Shown piece by piece: positions 8,992 to 19,739 of a stretch of DNA of 64,000 bases. The notes under the pieces are model-generated. The model was not told the DNA's origin. It worked only from the letters and a program-made list of their open reading frames with translations, and made no database searches. The translations under genes were made by a program, and so were the position numbers. Numbering within the stretch: position 1 is the stretch's first letter; every line of letters starts with the position of its first letter. Origin of the DNA: Nonomuraea muscovyensis (GTDB taxonomy: Bacteria; Actinomycetota; Actinomycetes; Streptosporangiales; Streptosporangiaceae); the NCBI RefSeq assembly GCF_014207745.1, contig NZ_JACHJB010000001.1, positions 2,356,001 through 2,420,000 of the forward strand, written 5' to 3'.

Positions 8992-10137
8992 ATGACGGAA
9001 CGCGTGGTCGGCATCGGCGTGGGAGCCAAGGAGCTGGCGACCGAGGACATGATCCTCAACATCGGCCCGCAGCACCCGTCGACGCACGGCGTGCTCCGGC
9101 TCCGCCTCACCCTCGACGGCGAGCGCATCACGGCCGCCGAGCCGATCATCGGCTACATGCACCGGGGCGCCGAGAAGCTGTTCGAGGTCCGCGACTACCG
9201 CCAGATCATCATGCTGGCCAACCGGCACGACTGGCTGTCCGGCTTCGCCAACGAGCTGGGCGTGGTGATCGCCGCCGAGCGCATGCTCGGCATGGAGCCA
9301 CCGGTCCGCGCCGTCTGGGCGCGAACACTGCTGGCCGAGCTCAACCGGGTGCTCAGCCACCTGATGTTCCTCGGCTCCTATCCGCTGGAGCTGGGCGCGA
9401 TCACCCCGGTCTTCTACGCCTTCACCGAGCGCGAACGCATCCAGGCCGTCATGGAGGAGATCTCCGGCGGGCGCATGCACTACATGTTCAACCGGGTCGG
9501 CGGGCTGAAGGAGGATCTGCCGTACGGGTGGCTCGACCGGGTGTCGCAGGCGGTCGCCGAGACCCGCCGCCGCGTCCCCGACATCGAGGACCTCATCCTG
9601 CACAACGAGATCTTCGTCGCCCGCACCAAGGGCGTCGGCGTCCTCCACCGCGAGCAGATCATGCAGTACGGCGTGAGCGGCCCCATCGCCCGCGCCTCCG
9701 GGGTCGACGTCGACCTGCGCCGCGACGAGCCGTACCTCGCCTACCCCGAGCTGCCCGTGAAGGTCGTCACCCGCGGCGCCGGCGACTGCCACGCCCGCTT
9801 CGAGGTGCTGCTCGAACAGCTCAAGGTCTCCCTCGACCTGGCCGACGCGTGCGTCGACCGGCTCCGCTCGCTGCCGCCCGGGCCGATCAACCAGCGCCTG
9901 CCCAAGGTGCTGAAGGTGCCCGAGGGCCACACCTACGCCTGGACCGAGAACCCGCTCGGCATCAACGGCTACTACCTCGTCTCCAAGGGCGACAAGACGC
10001 CGTGGCGGCTCAAGCTCCGCTCCGCCTCGTTCGGCAACATCCAGGTGCTGCGCGAGATGCTGCCCGGTCAACTCGTGGCCGACATGGTGGCCATCCTGGG
10101 CTCGATGTTCTTCGTCGTGGGCGACATCGACAAGTGA
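8992..10137 (+). CDS. nuoD: NADH-quinone oxidoreductase subunit D-like protein (orphan nuoD)
   Basis: A 381-aa homologue of the 49-kDa complex I subunit, shorter than operon-borne NuoD (about 430 aa). It keeps the N-terminal [14 protein letters not shown], the quinone-site region [19 protein letters not shown] and the C-terminal LRSASFGN. No other nuo gene is in the window, so this is a second, stand-alone copy, as occurs in several actinomycetes. It may be an alternative subunit or serve a different redox complex; neither is shown. Its stop overlaps the GTG of the following acyltransferase gene. Confidence 0.88.
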   Translation: MTERVVGIGVGAKELATEDMILNIGPQHPSTHGVLRLRLTLDGERITAAEPIIGYMHRGAEKLFEVRDYRQIIMLANRHDWLSGFANELGVVIAAERMLGMEPPVRAVWARTLLAELNRVLSHLMFLGSYPLELGAITPVFYAFTERERIQAVMEEISGGRMHYMFNRVGGLKEDLPYGWLDRVSQAVAETRRRVPDIEDLILHNEIFVARTKGVGVLHREQIMQYGVSGPIARASGVDVDLRRDEPYLAYPELPVKVVTRGAGDCHARFEVLLEQLKVSLDLADACVDRLRSLPPGPINQRLPKVLKVPEGHTYAWTENPLGINGYYLVSKGDKTPWRLKLRSASFGNIQVLREMLPGQLVADMVAILGSMFFVVGDIDK

Positions 10138-11258
10138 CCACCCGAGAGGAGCCCTCCGCCCCCGCCGTGGTCCCGCGCGACAGGTACGTCGACTGGCTGC
10201 GCGCGCTCAGCCTCATCGTCGTCGTGGTCTGGCACTGGGCGTTCACGATCCTGGAATGGGGACCCACCGGGCCGGAGCCGACCAGCCCGCTCGGCTTCAC
10301 CTCGGGGCTGTGGATCCTCACCTGGCTGCTGCAGGTGCTGCCGCTCTTCTTCTACGTCGGCGGGCACGTGCACCTGCTGTCCTGGCGCCGGGCCGGGGCG
10401 AGCGGGGTCGGCATCGGGGCGTTCGTCTGGCGGCGCATCCGGGCGCTGGCCGTGCCCGCGCTCGTCCTGTCAGGCGCGTGGGTCGCCGTCGGCGCGGTCG
10501 TGACGCGGGCGTTCGAGGTCGAGTGGATGTGGCGGGTGGTGCTGCTCGTGCTCAGCCCGCTGTGGTTCCTCGGCGTCTACATCGTGCTCGTCGCGCTGCT
10601 ACCGGTGGCGCTGTGGCTGCACCGCCGCTACGACGTGCTGGCCCTCGTCTGGCTCGGCGGCGCCGCGCTGGTGGTGGACGTGGTGCGGTTCCGGTACGGC
10701 GTCGGCTGGGTCGGCTGGCTGAACATGGTCGTCGTCTGGGGCCTCGCCCACCAGGCCGGGTTCTTCTACGAGCGGATCGTGGCGCTCCCCCGGCGCTACG
10801 ACTTCGGGGTGCTGTGGACGGGGCTGTTCGCCCTGTTCGGGCTGGTGTACTCAGGCATCTACCCCGGGTCCATGGTGGGGGTGCCCGGCGACAAGTGGTC
10901 GAACATGGCGCCGCCGACGTTCGTCATCGTCGCTCTGCTGATCTTCCAGATCGGGATCGTCGAGGTGCTGCGGCCGGCGATGGAGCGCCTTCTCGACAAG
11001 CCCGGCTGGCGGCGCGTCAACGAGACGATCAACCGGTTCGCGCTGCCGCTCTACCTCTTCCACACCACCGGGATGGCGATCGCGCTCGGGATCTCGTGGT
11101 GGCTGTTCGGCTCGCTCGGCCAGAAGGTTCCGCCCGACCTGTGGTGGTGGCTGGAGCGCCCCATCGCCGTCCTGGGCCCCCTGATCTGCACCCTCCCGGT
11201 CATCTACCTCTTCGGCCACCGCCGCCGGCGCGCCGAACAACTGCCAGACAAACGTTGA
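10134..11258 (+). CDS. Acyltransferase-3 family membrane protein
   Basis: A 374-aa integral membrane protein with about ten transmembrane helices. The N-terminal block [19 protein letters not shown] carries the catalytic-type histidine seen in acyltransferase-3 (OafB/WecH-like) enzymes, which O-acylate cell-surface glycans, antibiotics or lipids. The GTG at 10134 overlaps the nuoD stop as GTGA, so the two are translationally coupled. The acceptor is unknown. Longer in-frame extensions upstream lie inside nuoD and are rejected. Confidence 0.85.
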   Translation: MTTREEPSAPAVVPRDRYVDWLRALSLIVVVVWHWAFTILEWGPTGPEPTSPLGFTSGLWILTWLLQVLPLFFYVGGHVHLLSWRRAGASGVGIGAFVWRRIRALAVPALVLSGAWVAVGAVVTRAFEVEWMWRVVLLVLSPLWFLGVYIVLVALLPVALWLHRRYDVLALVWLGGAALVVDVVRFRYGVGWVGWLNMVVVWGLAHQAGFFYERIVALPRRYDFGVLWTGLFALFGLVYSGIYPGSMVGVPGDKWSNMAPPTFVIVALLIFQIGIVEVLRPAMERLLDKPGWRRVNETINRFALPLYLFHTTGMAIALGISWWLFGSLGQKVPPDLWWWLERPIAVLGPLICTLPVIYLFGHRRRRAEQLPDKR

Positions 11259-11279
11259 ACGGGCTACTACCTTGCCAGC

Positions 11280-11477
11280 ATGGCGAACATCGGCTTCCGG
11301 GCCACGTCCGAGGACGAGAAGATCATCAAAGCCGCCATGGAGAAGGGCGAGCGGACCAGCGATGTGATCCGCCGTGCCCTTCGCCTGCTGGAGCGGGAGG
11401 TCTGGCTCAAGCAGGCACGCGCCGACGCGCAGCGACTGGCGGCCGAAGACCTTTCGAACGAAGCGGACGCCTGGTGA
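11280..11477 (+). CDS. Ribbon-helix-helix antitoxin of a PemK/MazF-type module
   Basis: A 65-aa protein with an N-terminal RHH-like segment ([17 protein letters not shown]), [13 protein letters not shown] as the DNA-binding and dimer helix, and an acidic C-terminal tail that would wrap the toxin. Such antitoxins repress their own operon and neutralise the ribonuclease encoded next. The stop overlaps the toxin GTG by 4 nt (GTGA). The antitoxin is intact although the toxin gene is frameshifted. Confidence 0.75.
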   Translation: MANIGFRATSEDEKIIKAAMEKGERTSDVIRRALRLLEREVWLKQARADAQRLAAEDLSNEADAW

Positions 11478-11790
11478 TACGCGGCGCCGTCTACCGGGTG
11501 GACCTCGGCGACGCCGGGCGGGGGCATGAGCAGCGCGGGCGACGCCTCGGCCTGGTGCTGAGCCCGACCGACATGTCGTGGAGTGTCGCCACGATCGTCC
11601 CCGGCTCCACCAGCGCGCAGCCCTCGGCCTTCCGGCCTGAGGTGGAGTTCGGCGGGCGACGGACGCGTTTTCTGGTCGACCAGACGCGCACCTCGACGCC
11701 TCGTTCGTCCACGGGGAACCGATCCACTACCTGCGACGGGACGAGATGGCCGAGGTCGAGCACGCCGTCGTGCTCTATCTCGGTCTCTGA
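11474..11790 (+). pseudogene. PemK/MazF family toxin, frameshifted
   Basis: The first 72 codons encode a PemK/MazF endoribonuclease fold: RGAVYRVDLGDAG at the N-terminus, RLGLVLSPTDM, then TIVPGSTS and FLVDQTRT. At about 11690-11693 the frame breaks: the expected continuation (LDASFVHGEPIHYL, EVEHAVVLYLGL, stop at 11788-11790) is in the next frame. The span is 317 nt, one base short of 106 codons, so a single-base deletion explains it. Read without correction the ORF runs to 11914 with an unrelated tail. Either a decayed toxin or a sequencing error. The restored end overlaps the convergent DUF3180 gene by 16 bp. Confidence 0.75.
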
Positions 11791-12230
11791 TCCTCCGGGT
11801 CCTTCGGGATGCGGCAGGAGTTCTCCAGGAACAGGGCCGCGCCGACGAGCGCCACGAACGCCAGGAACGAACCCGTCGCGACGAAGAACTCCGTGCGCGG
11901 CGTCTCGCGCGTGAACAACTGCACCGTGTGCAGGGCGAACCCCGCGAAGATGCCGCCGAACGCCGCCCCCGCGTAGGCAGACGCCTTCGCCAGGGCCGCC
12001 AGGCGGGCCACCGCCAGCGGCTCGACCGGCTTGGTGCCGGGCCTGCGGTCGATGCGGGCCTTGGTCATCCACCCGCTGTAGGCCTCGCCGATCGCCAGCA
12101 GCAGCGCCGTCGGGATGGCCGTCCACGGCATGACGGGCAGCGCCGAGTAGAACTGCCTGACCAGGACGAACGTGACGAGCGTCACGACCACGACGATCCC
12201 GACGAGCACGCCGGGACGGGTGGCCCTCAA
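11775..12230 (-). CDS. DUF3180 membrane protein
   Basis: A 151-aa protein with four predicted transmembrane helices (two near residues 8-50, two near 85-135) and a short charged C-terminus. DUF3180 genes almost always follow folK in actinobacteria; no function is known. The start is a TTG at 12230 whose last bases overlap the folK stop (TTGA), the last step of a chain of coupled fol genes. Its 3' end overlaps the broken toxin gene on the other strand. Confidence 0.85.
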   Translation of the reverse strand: MRATRPGVLVGIVVVVTLVTFVLVRQFYSALPVMPWTAIPTALLLAIGEAYSGWMTKARIDRRPGTKPVEPLAVARLAALAKASAYAGAAFGGIFAGFALHTVQLFTRETPRTEFFVATGSFLAFVALVGAALFLENSCRIPKDPEDQRPR

Positions 12231-12730
12231 TCCGGCCTCTGCAGCTTGAGGTCGTCGCGCAGCCGCACGCCGCCCTGGTCGAGGCCCGCCAGCAGCTCGC
12301 TGATCGGGCCGTGGCCGGGCAGCCGGCCTTCGGGGTCGGCCTCGACCCAGGGCACCAGCACGAAGGCCCGCTCGTGCGCCCGCGGGTGGGGCAGCGTCAG
12401 GTCGGGGTCGTCGGAGACCACGTCACCCACCATGATCAGATCGACGTCGAGCGTACGCGGCCCCCAGCGCTCCAGGCGCTCGCGCCCGTAGGCGTTCTCG
12501 ACGCTCTGCGCCCGCTCCAGCAGGGCGCGGGGCGGCAGGCTGGTTTCGACGATCACGATGGCGTTGAGGTAGGGCCGCTGGCCGCCGGGGCCGCCCACCG
12601 GCTCGGTCTCGTAGACCGGTGACACCGCCACGAACTCCAGACCGGGCGCGTCGAAGAGCGTGTCGATGGCTCCCTGCAGCGTGTCGAAACGCCGGCCGAG
12701 ATTGCTGCCGAGGGACAGGACGCATTTCAT
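12227..12730 (-). CDS. folK: HPPK, 2-amino-4-hydroxy-6-hydroxymethyldihydropteridine pyrophosphokinase
   Basis: Transfers pyrophosphate from ATP to the pterin alcohol, making the DHPS substrate. At 167 aa it has the family length. SLGSNLGRR opens the protein; YETEPVGG and the RWGPRTLDVDLIMVGD signature (catalytic and Mg-binding Asp pair) are present, followed by LPHPRAHERAFVL. The ATG at 12730 overlaps the folB stop as ATGA; the longer frame from 12841 runs into folB and is rejected. Confidence 0.96.
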   Translation of the reverse strand: MKCVLSLGSNLGRRFDTLQGAIDTLFDAPGLEFVAVSPVYETEPVGGPGGQRPYLNAIVIVETSLPPRALLERAQSVENAYGRERLERWGPRTLDVDLIMVGDVVSDDPDLTLPHPRAHERAFVLVPWVEADPEGRLPGHGPISELLAGLDQGGVRLRDDLKLQRPD

Positions 12731-13092
12731 GGGCGGCTCCGCTCGATCGTGACGATCACATCGTCGAACCGCAGAGGAATGGGAGCGGCCGGCTTGTGCA
12801 CGCTCACCTCGGCCGACAGCACCCTCTCGTGGGCCAGGCACACGTCGGCCAGCCGCTGCGCGAGCGTCTCGACCAACTGGACGGGCTCGCCCTCCACGAC
12901 CTTGACCAGCGCCTCGGCCAGCTCGCCGTAGTGGACGGTCTTGGTCAGGTCGTCGGACGCCGCTGCGGGAGCCGTGTCGAGGAACAGCGTGGCGTCCACC
13001 ACGAACTCCTGCCCCAGCTCGCGCTCGGCAGGCAGCACACCGTGCCGGCCCCGGGCCCGCAACCCCTTCAGCGCGATGCGGTCAGTGCTCAA
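12727..13092 (-). CDS. folB: Dihydroneopterin aldolase
   Basis: Converts 7,8-dihydroneopterin to hydroxymethyl-dihydropterin and glycolaldehyde in folate synthesis. The 121-aa protein shows RIALKGLRARGRHGVLPAE at the N-terminus (substrate-binding loop), TVHYGELAEAL and the conserved SVHKPAAPIP with the catalytic lysine. The start is a TTG at 13092 lying inside the last codons of the upstream NTF2-like gene (11-bp overlap), so translation is coupled. Order folP-NTF2-folB-folK is typical of actinomycetes. Confidence 0.95.
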   Translation of the reverse strand: MSTDRIALKGLRARGRHGVLPAERELGQEFVVDATLFLDTAPAAASDDLTKTVHYGELAEALVKVVEGEPVQLVETLAQRLADVCLAHERVLSAEVSVHKPAAPIPLRFDDVIVTIERSRP

Positions 13093-13531
13093 GCTCGCCG
13101 TCCTCCTCCTCCTCGTCGTCGTCGCCCTGCAGCACCGGGGAGCCGTGGTGCATCCACAATCGCCAGCCCTGCGCCGTGCGGACGTAGACGTTACTGGCCA
13201 CGACCTTGCCGGCGGCGAAGCTCGCCTCGCCCTCCTCGCCGGCGGTCAGGATGTTCTCGACGCAGGTGAGAACCGCCACGTCGCCGAGCACCGTCGTGTT
13301 GACGTCGGTCAGCACGAACTGGATGTAGGTGGTGTTGGCCATGATGAGCGCCCAGGAGCGCAGCACCTCGGACCGGCCGGCCAGCAACGTCCACCCCGGG
13401 TGGACGCAGGTGACCCGCTCCTCGTCGGTGTCCTCGGCCCAGATCTCCGTCATCCGGTCGAGGTCGCCGGCCTCGATCGCGGTGTAGAAGTCCTGGTTGA
13501 CCGTCTCGATGGCGGCAGTGTCGACGCTCAT
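13082..13531 (-). CDS. NTF2-like (SnoaL-fold) protein in the folate operon
   Basis: A 149-aa cone-shaped alpha/beta protein of the NTF2/SnoaL superfamily: helical start (VNQDFYTAIEAGDLDRM), then VTCVHPGW and a WRLWMHHGSP strand, ending in an unusually acidic tail (DDDEEEEDGE). The family includes enzymes and ligand-binding proteins; this fol-linked member has no assigned role. The ATG at 13531 overlaps the folP stop as ATGA. Cotranscription with folate genes is clear, but participation in folate chemistry is only an inference. Confidence 0.85.
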   Translation of the reverse strand: MSVDTAAIETVNQDFYTAIEAGDLDRMTEIWAEDTDEERVTCVHPGWTLLAGRSEVLRSWALIMANTTYIQFVLTDVNTTVLGDVAVLTCVENILTAGEEGEASFAAGKVVASNVYVRTAQGWRLWMHHGSPVLQGDDDEEEEDGELEH

Positions 13532-14379
13532 GTATCGGCTCCGGCTCTCTTCCATGCGGCGGCCACGCGGACGGCGTCGGCATTGGGGCCGACCTGGTGA
13601 ACCCGGACGCACCACGCGCCGGCCCGCGCGGCCAGCGCGGTGACCGCCACCGTGGCGTCGTCGGACTCGCTGAACGGACGGGGGGCGCCGTCGGCGCCGG
13701 CCAGCAGCCGCCCCAGGAACCTCTTGCGCGAGGCCCCGATGAGCAACGGATAGCCCAGCTCGGCCAGCTGTGGCATGCCGGCCAGCAGCGCCCAGTTGTG
13801 CTCGGCGTTCTTGGCGAAGCCCAGGCCGGGGTCGAGCACGATCTGCTCCTCCGCCACGCCCTCGGCCAGCACGAGATCGACCCGCTTGGCCAGCTCCTCA
13901 CACACCTCGGTCACCACGTCGGAGTAGACCGCGCGGCTGGCCATGTCGTGGCTGTGGCCCCGCCAGTGCATCACCACGTAGGGGACTCCGGTGGCGGCGA
14001 CCACGCGCGGCATCTCGGGGTCGGCCAGGCCGCCGCTCACGTCGTTGACCAGCCTCGCCCCGGCCTCGACGGCCGCCCCGGCGACCTCGGCGCGCATCGT
14101 GTCGACGCTGACCGCCACACCCTCCGCGCTGAGCGCCCGGATCACCGGCACCACGCGGGCGAGCTCCTCCTCGCGCGACACCCTGGCGGCACCCGGCCGG
14201 GTGGACTCACCGCCCACGTCGACGAGATCGGCGCCCTGCTCGACCAACTCGAGGCCATGCTCGATGGCGGCCCGCTCGTCGAACCACAGGCCGCCGTCGG
14301 AGAACGAGTCGGGCGTCACGTTGACCACGCCCATGACGAGGCACCGCTCCTCGGCTGACAGACCCGGCACGCTAGTCAT
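13528..14379 (-). CDS. folP: Dihydropteroate synthase
   Basis: Condenses p-aminobenzoate with the pterin pyrophosphate; target of sulfonamides. The 283-aa TIM barrel has MGVVNVTPDSFSDGG (pterin loop), DVGGESTRPGA, DVSGG, PYVVMHWRG and GASRKRFLG. Start is the ATG at 14379. No ribosome-binding site precedes it, but a TAGGCT (14386-14391) sits 6 nt upstream, so it may have its own leaderless promoter, which would fit the 880-bp gap separating it from folE. Downstream genes overlap by 4-11 nt, so folP probably leads this unit. Confidence 0.96.
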   Translation of the reverse strand: MTSVPGLSAEERCLVMGVVNVTPDSFSDGGLWFDERAAIEHGLELVEQGADLVDVGGESTRPGAARVSREEELARVVPVIRALSAEGVAVSVDTMRAEVAGAAVEAGARLVNDVSGGLADPEMPRVVAATGVPYVVMHWRGHSHDMASRAVYSDVVTEVCEELAKRVDLVLAEGVAEEQIVLDPGLGFAKNAEHNWALLAGMPQLAELGYPLLIGASRKRFLGRLLAGADGAPRPFSESDDATVAVTALAARAGAWCVRVHQVGPNADAVRVAAAWKRAGADT

Positions 14380-14385
14380 GGGCCA

Positions 14386-14391
14386 AGCCTA
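14386..14391 (-). promoter_or_regulatory. Putative -10 box of folP (leaderless)
   Basis: TAGGCT on the minus strand ends 6 nt before the folP ATG, the spacing expected for a leaderless transcript. The -35 region (TCAACA, 16-bp spacer) is weak. Confidence 0.35.
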
Positions 14392-14728
14392 GGCGCTTGC
14401 CCATACCTGTTGATGTCATGGGTCCCCCATTGTGGATAACGAATCCCGCGCGACCGCTCTTGCCGCCGTTCCTCTCCTCTTGGGCGCCTTTTTACGCCCC
14501 TTCCGGCAAGCCCATCCCTACCCACGGACACGCCGAAGTCGCCGACGGGGCGGCGGTCGGGGCCGATGCCGGGCGCTCTGCTTGCGGACCCCCGACCGGC
14601 CCCGAGCCTCGCGCGGAACCCGGGCCCACGGCCGTCGCACGGCCGGCGACGCGAGAGCCCGGAGCGCGGGAGCCCGGCGCATGGGAGCCCGACACACGGC
14701 AGCACGAGGTGCGGAAGCGGCCGAGGCC

Positions 14729-14810
14729 CGACGTGCGGGAGCCCGACCGTCCGACGTGCGGGAGCCCGACCGTCCGACGTGCGGGAGTCCGACCGTCCGA
14801 CGTGCGGGGG
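14729..14810. repeat. 23-nt tandem repeat, about 3.5 copies
   Basis: Units at 14729-14751, 14752-14774 and 14775-14797 plus a 13-nt partial. The third copy differs by one base. A unit begins CGACGTGCGGGAG. The length is not a multiple of three and no reliable gene covers it, so it is a non-coding minisatellite in the folE-folP gap. Degenerate copies of GCGGGAGCCC continue on both sides (about 14660-14940). Confidence 0.8.
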
Positions 14811-14978
14811 ACGATGTGCAGGGGGACGACGTCCGAGAGGGACGATCGAGGCTTGCGAAGGACCCACGTCCGAGGGACCGATGTCCGAGGGGACGGTCGA
14901 GGCCCGGGGTGCGGGAGCCCGAGGCGCCAGAGCCCGGGGGGCGGGCCAGTAGGACGTGGCCGGGCCCTTCCGGAGACC

Positions 14979-15036
14979 CTCACGGCCCCTCGTGGCCATC
15001 CCAGGGCCGTGAGTCAGGAATGGGAAGGCACGGCCC
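14979..15036. repeat. Overlapping inverted repeats with alternative pairing
   Basis: Three short arms: CTCACGGCCC (14979-14988), GGGCCGTGAG (15004-15013) and CACGGCCC (15029-15036). The middle arm can pair perfectly with either neighbour (10 bp or 8 bp), so two mutually exclusive hairpins can form. Downstream of folE and upstream of folP on the minus strand, this could be a terminator or attenuator; function is inferred only. Confidence 0.5.
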
Positions 15037-15144
15037 AGGGTGCGGCGTGACGGCGGCCGGCCATCATCCGGTCAGCGGGCGTCCTCCTGGAGGCCCTCAG
15101 CCACGTGCGGCGGGTGGCGGCCCAGTCGGCCGTGCCGTAAAAAC

Positions 15145-15237
15145 AGGATGGCCTTGGAACGCCGTGCAGTTAAAGATCGCCTTGCAACGCCGTGCCGTGA
15201 AGGATCGCCTTGGGACGCCGTGCCGTGAAGGATGGCC
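15145..15237. repeat. 28-nt tandem repeat, three full copies
   Basis: Units at 15145-15172, 15173-15200 and 15201-15228, then a 9-nt partial. Each unit starts A(G/A)GAT(G/C)GCCTTG and carries GACGCCGTGC-type sequence; copies differ at several positions. The array starts 26 nt beyond the folE stop. Neither coding potential nor a known RNA family is recognisable; a variable-number repeat is likely. Confidence 0.8.
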
Positions 15238-15262
15238 GGATGGCCGCGCGGGATGGAGGCGG

Positions 15263-15844
15263 TCAGAGGCGGCCGAGGATGAGGGCCATCGCCTCGGAGC
15301 GGGTCTTGTCGCTGGTGCGGAAGTCGCCGCGGACGGCCGAGGTGACGGTCTTGGCGCCCGGCTTGCGCACGCCGCGCATCGTCATGCACAGGTGCTCGCA
15401 CTCCACCACCACGATCGCCCCGCGCGGCTCCAGGACGCGCATCAGCGCGTCGGCGATCTGCGACGTCATCCGCTCCTGCACCTGCGGGCGCCGGGCGAAC
15501 ACGTCGACCAGGCGGGCCAGCTTGGACAGGCCGGTCACCTGGCCGCGGTCGTTGGGGATGTAGCCCACGTGGGCGAAGCCGTGGAACGGGACGAGGTGGT
15601 GCTCGCAGGTCGAGTAGACCTCGATGTCCTTGACGAGCACCATCTCGTCGTGGTCGACGTCGAAGACCTTGGTGAGTACGTCTTCGGGCGTCTGGCCGAG
15701 GCCGGAGAACTGCTCGGCGTAGGCCCGGGCGACCCGGGCCGGGGTGTCGAGCAGGCCGTCACGGTCGGGGTCCTCGCCGATGGCGTAGAGGATCTCGCGG
15801 ACGGCCTTCTCGATCCGGCCCAGGTCTACGTCGTGCTGTGTCAC
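15263..15844 (-). CDS. folE: GTP cyclohydrolase I
   Basis: Opens GTP to dihydroneopterin triphosphate, the first folate step. The 193-aa protein has the zinc ligands in [10 protein letters not shown] and [12 protein letters not shown], the catalytic VGYIP loop and [17 protein letters not shown]. The GTG at 15844 is chosen: GAGGA lies 7 nt upstream and it leaves a 19-nt gap to ftsH, whereas the longer start at 15892 would overlap ftsH by 29 bp and add a non-conserved leader. Confidence 0.96.
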   Translation of the reverse strand: MTQHDVDLGRIEKAVREILYAIGEDPDRDGLLDTPARVARAYAEQFSGLGQTPEDVLTKVFDVDHDEMVLVKDIEVYSTCEHHLVPFHGFAHVGYIPNDRGQVTGLSKLARLVDVFARRPQVQERMTSQIADALMRVLEPRGAIVVVECEHLCMTMRGVRKPGAKTVTSAVRGDFRTSDKTRSEAMALILGRL

Positions 15845-15863
15845 GCTTTTTCCTCGTGCTGCT

Positions 15864-17861
<1,998 letters not shown>

Positions 17862-17948
17862 CCGATGCGGAACCCCTTGCGGGCCCGTCCCTTCCTGACC
17901 ATGGCCTTGAACCCCGGTGCGGCCCGGGGCCGCGGCATCCGGCGCCGC

Positions 17949-17994
17949 GACTTCTGACTACCCGAAGAGGACGCGGGGTCACCCCTCAGAAGTC
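17949..17994 (-). promoter_or_regulatory. ftsH promoter flanked by a 9-bp inverted repeat
   Basis: On the minus strand GTGACC (17977-17982), a 16-bp spacer and TAGTCA (17955-17960) form a plausible promoter. A perfect 9-bp inverted repeat (GACTTCTGA at 17949-17957, TCAGAAGTC at 17986-17994) straddles it, one arm covering the -10 box. A regulator site is possible. Confidence 0.4.
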
Positions 17995-18098
17995 AGAAGG
18001 TACACCGGCACAGCGCTCGGAGGGACCGCGCGCCAAACCGGTCTTGCCCTACCAACGTACGTCAGGTTGCACGGTGTTCCCGGCCCCTGTCGAGATTG

Positions 18099-18650
18099 CT
18101 ACTTATAGACGTGGGGCGCCAGGGTCCCGATGAAAGGCAAGTTGCGGAAGCGCTCGGCGTAGTCGAGGCCATATCCGATGACGAACTCGTTGGGAATGTC
18201 GAATCCGACGTACTTCACCTCGATCGGCACCTTGACCGCGTCGGGCTTGCGCAGCGCGGTGCAGATCTCCAGCGAGGCGGGGTTGCGGGACTTGAGGTTC
18301 TCCAGCAGCCAGTGGAGGGTCAGGCCGGAGTCGATGATGTCCTCGACGATCAGCACGTGGCGACCCATGATGTCGGTGTCGAGGTCCTTCAGCACCCGCA
18401 CGACGCCGGACGACCGGGTGCCGGCGCCGTAGGACGAAACGGCCATCCAGTCCATCTGGACGGGCACGCGCAGCGCCCTGGCCAGGTCGGCCATCACCAT
18501 GACGGCGCCCTTCAGCACGCCCACGAGCAGCACGTCCTTGCCCGCGTAGTCCTCGTCGATCCGCCCGGCGAGCTCTCTGATCCTGGCCTGGAGCTCGTCC
18601 TCTGGAATGAGGACCTTCTCGAGGTCCTTGCCCATGTCGGCAGCGTCCAC
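18099..18650 (-). CDS. hpt: Hypoxanthine phosphoribosyltransferase
   Basis: Salvages hypoxanthine and guanine to IMP and GMP using PRPP. 183 aa; the PRPP loop [14 protein letters not shown], the LVGVLKGA segment with the non-proline cis peptide region, SSYGAGT, and the purine-binding [18 protein letters not shown] are all present. Start is GTG at 18650 after AAGGA, 10 nt downstream of the tilS stop, so it is cotranscribed with tilS as in most actinobacteria and firmicutes. Confidence 0.97.
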   Translation of the reverse strand: MDAADMGKDLEKVLIPEDELQARIRELAGRIDEDYAGKDVLLVGVLKGAVMVMADLARALRVPVQMDWMAVSSYGAGTRSSGVVRVLKDLDTDIMGRHVLIVEDIIDSGLTLHWLLENLKSRNPASLEICTALRKPDAVKVPIEVKYVGFDIPNEFVIGYGLDYAERFRNLPFIGTLAPHVYK

Positions 18651-18660
18651 GTGTGGTTCC

Positions 18661-19662
18661 TTACGGGATGGGACTGATGGCGACTATCAGGGTGCCATAC
18701 CGCCTCACGGCGACCAGACCCCCGGGCAGATCAACGGCCTTCTGGCCGCGCCAGTGCGTGATCAGCCGGTCGACAGCCCGTACATGGGTCTCCGACAACG
18801 CGCCCGACGGGGTCCCCGCCGCGATCGCCGCCCGCCGCAGCACCCGCCGCCGCACGGCGTCGGGAAGGTCCCGCAGCCCTTCTACGGCCAGCGTCACCGA
18901 GCCCGCGATATCGCTAAGAGCGCAATCCTGGTACGCCCTGTCGGCCCACGCGTCGAGGGCGTCGGCGTCGTCCCGCGCCAGCCGCGCGGTCCTCGCGAGC
19001 GCCTCGGCCACTCCCGGCCCGAGCTCCGCCTCCAGGACGGGCAGCACTCTGGTGCGGACGCGGACCCGGGTGTAGCGGGGGTCGGCGTTGTGCGGGTCGT
19101 CCCACGGCACGAGCCCCAGCGCGCGGCAGGCCGCCACCGTGGTCGCCCTGGGGATCTCCAGGAACGGCCTGCGATAGCGACCGGTCACGGCCGCCATGCC
19201 GGACAGCGACCTGGGCCCGCTGCCCCTGGCCAGCCCGAGCAGGACGGTCTCGGCCTGGTCGTCCCTGGTGTGCCCGAGCAGCACGGCCGCCGCGCCGAGC
19301 CGGTCGGCCGCCTTTGACAGCGCTCCGTAACGGGCGTCCCTGGCCGCCGCCTCAGGGCCGCCCTCCCGTCCCACCTCGACGGTGAGGACCTCGGCGGGCT
19401 GGAGCCCCAGGGTTTCGGCCAGCCCGGCCACCTGCTCGGCCCGCCCGGCCGATCCGGGCTGGAGCTGGTGGTCCACGGTCAGCAGGCCGCCCCTCAACCG
19501 GGCCCGGGGTGCCACGAACGCCAGAGCGGCCGCCAGGGCCAGCGAGTCGGCGCCGCCACTGCACGCGGCCAGCACCAGCCCGCCCTCGGGGACGTCGGCC
19601 ATCGCCTCACGCACGGCCCTGCGAACGTCGGCTACGGCTGGATGCGGACCCACGGGCCCCAT
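18661..19662 (-). CDS. tilS: tRNA(Ile)-lysidine synthase
   Basis: Modifies C34 of tRNA-Ile(CAU) with lysine so that it reads AUA codons. The PP-loop ATPase motif [10 protein letters not shown] is near residue 35, followed by [24 protein letters not shown] and R-rich C-terminal parts. The ATG at 19662 is preferred to the upstream in-frame start at 19716, which adds 18 arginine-rich residues. At 333 aa it has the short actinobacterial form with a reduced C-terminal region. Followed by hpt. Confidence 0.94.
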   Translation of the reverse strand: MGPVGPHPAVADVRRAVREAMADVPEGGLVLAACSGGADSLALAAALAFVAPRARLRGGLLTVDHQLQPGSAGRAEQVAGLAETLGLQPAEVLTVEVGREGGPEAAARDARYGALSKAADRLGAAAVLLGHTRDDQAETVLLGLARGSGPRSLSGMAAVTGRYRRPFLEIPRATTVAACRALGLVPWDDPHNADPRYTRVRVRTRVLPVLEAELGPGVAEALARTARLARDDADALDAWADRAYQDCALSDIAGSVTLAVEGLRDLPDAVRRRVLRRAAIAAGTPSGALSETHVRAVDRLITHWRGQKAVDLPGGLVAVRRYGTLIVAISPIP

Positions 19663-19739
19663 TGTCCACCGGCTCCCGACCCGCCGACGCGTCGGACATG
19701 CCGGGCGCCCGGACACCTCCGGCGGCTCGGGCCCGCCGA

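Larger units (their letters stand above)
14380..15262. other. 880-bp folE-folP intergenic region rich in repeats
   Basis: No supported gene. The long open frames here (either strand) are Arg/Pro/Ser-rich artefacts of repeats. The region holds the 23-nt and 28-nt arrays and the alternative hairpins listed separately, plus the presumed folP promoter at its left end. Confidence 0.6.

Noticed and set aside
14376..14999. Possible 207-aa gene in the folE-folP gap
   Set aside because: Pro/Arg/Ser repeats created by the 23-nt array, overlapping the folP start; no similarity or ribosome-binding site.
14729..15237. CRISPR array
   Set aside because: The repeats are contiguous tandem copies without unique spacers, and no cas genes are present.
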